Assembly (NCBI GenBank): GCA_018261905.1
Contig: JAGTRU010000006.1
Location: forward strand, 62,001-126,000
Direction: 5' to 3'
Source: Pseudomonadota bacterium
GTDB lineage: Bacteria; Pseudomonadota; Gammaproteobacteria; Burkholderiales; Rhodocyclaceae
Length of the DNA stretch: 64,000 nucleotides
The stretch's first letter is position 1, and every line of letters begins with the position of its first letter. The notes under the pieces are model-generated. The model saw only the letters and a program-made list of their open reading frames with translations, did not search any database and was not told where the DNA came from. Shown piece after piece: positions 63,239-64,000 of this stretch. The position numbers and the translations under genes were made by a program.

Positions 63239-63987
63239 CTGTTTTTTCCTTCGTGACGGCAGGCAGCGAGCAGGATGTCGGCGATCTGGCGCTTGTAGAG
63301 CATGGCGACGTGGCCGGCCGCCGGCAGTTCGACATCCTTGGCGCCGGGCAGGCGCTGGTTGTCCTGCGGCATCACGTAGTTGTCGTAGGGATTGCGCAGG
63401 CTGAGGGCCGGCACCTTGACGGCTTCGCTCGCCATGTCGCGCAGCCACAGCGAATCGGGCTCCATTTCGCGGGCATTGCGGCCGAGGCCGATGCGCGCCA
63501 GTTCCGTGCCTTGATGCGGGGTGGCCAGGGTGATCAGCTTGGCGACCTTTTCAATACCGTGGCGCGCCAGGTAGGAGCGGCAGACCAGACCGCCCATGCT
63601 GTGCGCGACCAGGGTCAGTTGCTTGGCGCCGGTCGCCTGGCAGACTTCTTCGATGCGCTGTTTGAGTTGCGGCACCAGTTTGCCCATGCTGGTGTAGGCC
63701 GGCACCATGCTCAGCGTGGCGACGGTGTGGCCGGCTGCTTCGAGGCGCCGACGCAATGACCACCAGCAACCGCGACTGACCCCGTAGCCATGCACCAGCA
63801 GGATCGGGTGGGCCTCCGGGCGCAGCCGGTCGGCCGGCATCCACAGGCGCTCGAGGGGCGTCAGTAGCAGGAAGGTGAACAGGAAGGCGAGGTATTCCTC
63901 GATGATCAGCCGGGCCCGGGCGGAGACGGGCAGGGCCGGGGCCGGCGAGGCGAAACGCCGGGCGTAGCGCCAGGTGCGCGCGACCAT
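63235..63987 (-). CDS. alpha/beta hydrolase (lipase/esterase-like), possibly incomplete
   Basis: A 250-residue hydrolase with an N-terminal hydrophobic stretch (YLAFLFTFLLLTPLERL), oxyanion region PILLVHGYGVSRGCWW, nucleophile elbow AHSMGG, a probable acid in NPYDNYVMPQDNQ, and the catalytic His in PAAGHVAML. It resembles triacylglycerol lipase or acyltransferase-like esterases. The ATG at 63987 has no visible ribosome site, and the frame stays open to the window end at 64000, so the true start may lie outside. Confidence 0.78.
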   Translation of the reverse strand: MVARTWRYARRFASPAPALPVSARARLIIEEYLAFLFTFLLLTPLERLWMPADRLRPEAHPILLVHGYGVSRGCWWSLRRRLEAAGHTVATLSMVPAYTSMGKLVPQLKQRIEEVCQATGAKQLTLVAHSMGGLVCRSYLARHGIEKVAKLITLATPHQGTELARIGLGRNAREMEPDSLWLRDMASEAVKVPALSLRNPYDNYVMPQDNQRLPGAKDVELPAAGHVAMLYKRQIADILLAACRHEGKNR

Positions 63988-64000
63988 GCTGGCGCGCAGG

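Overview
The window is a gene-dense, high-GC stretch of a Gram-negative chromosome with no rRNA, tRNA, CRISPR array, recognisable insertion sequence or integrase. Gene content and order (PsrA-like TetR regulator with fadE-fadI-fadJ, a FadB with inverted domain order, the SHP/DHC/cytochrome b set with QseBC, RegBA beside SCO and PCuAC genes, Cus copper efflux, many c-di-GMP enzymes) fit a respiratory betaproteobacterium. Rhodocyclales (Dechloromonas/Azonexus-like) is my best guess. That is inference from gene content, not from a marker gene.

Layout. 0.1-6.7 kb: folB-folA, then two large GGDEF-EAL proteins; the second has a degenerate receiver domain. 6.9-10.7 kb: fcl-gmd-manC for GDP-mannose/GDP-fucose. 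10.9-18.5 kb: fatty-acid module I (TetR regulator, fadE, fadI, fadJ, fadL). 18.6-22.1 kb (minus): one five-gene unit SHP-DHC-cytochrome b-QseB-like-QseC-like behind an array of 11-bp-spaced half-sites. 22.2-27.9 kb (minus): an RND metal-efflux operon with the same kind of site at its promoter. 28.0-29.3 kb: membrane HD-GYP protein. 29.4-38.9 kb: fatty-acid module II (FadB-type fusion, fadA, DUF4442, CHI-like protein, fadD, nitronate monooxygenase-like, acyl-CoA dehydrogenase), with repeats between genes. 39.3-43.5 kb: CotA-like multicopper oxidase convergent with an unusual cytochrome c/periplasmic-binding-protein fusion and its SCO partner. 43.7-48.5 kb: TlpA-like thioredoxin, a SCO-PCuAC copper-delivery operon, RegA/RegB redox two-component system and a second HD-GYP protein. 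48.6-61.8 kb: full copper/silver resistance block (cusSR, cytochrome c, DUF411, CusF, CusCBA, P1B ATPase, small periplasmic proteins). 61.9-64 kb (minus): M18 aminopeptidase and a lipase-like hydrolase that may be cut by the window end.

The most informative signals are regulatory sites that tie these blocks together. (1) A 20-bp operator overlaps the -10 of the TetR/fadE and FadB promoters, has a divergent copy before fadL, and a 17/20 match before the REC-GGDEF-EAL gene, suggesting a fatty-acid/c-di-GMP link. (2) Direct half-sites (TTAA type, 11-bp period) lie exactly 10 nt before the -10 of both the SHP operon and the RND operon. (3) Two near-identical 17-bp palindromes of RegA type lie upstream of regB and in the tlpA/copper-delivery divergent region. 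(4) Two near-identical CopR-type boxes plus one weaker copy punctuate the copper block.

No wholly new system is proven here. The strongest candidates for undescribed biology are the cytochrome c/binding-protein fusion cluster, the proposed fatty-acid control of a pseudo-receiver c-di-GMP enzyme, and the uncharacterised small proteins at the end of the copper block.
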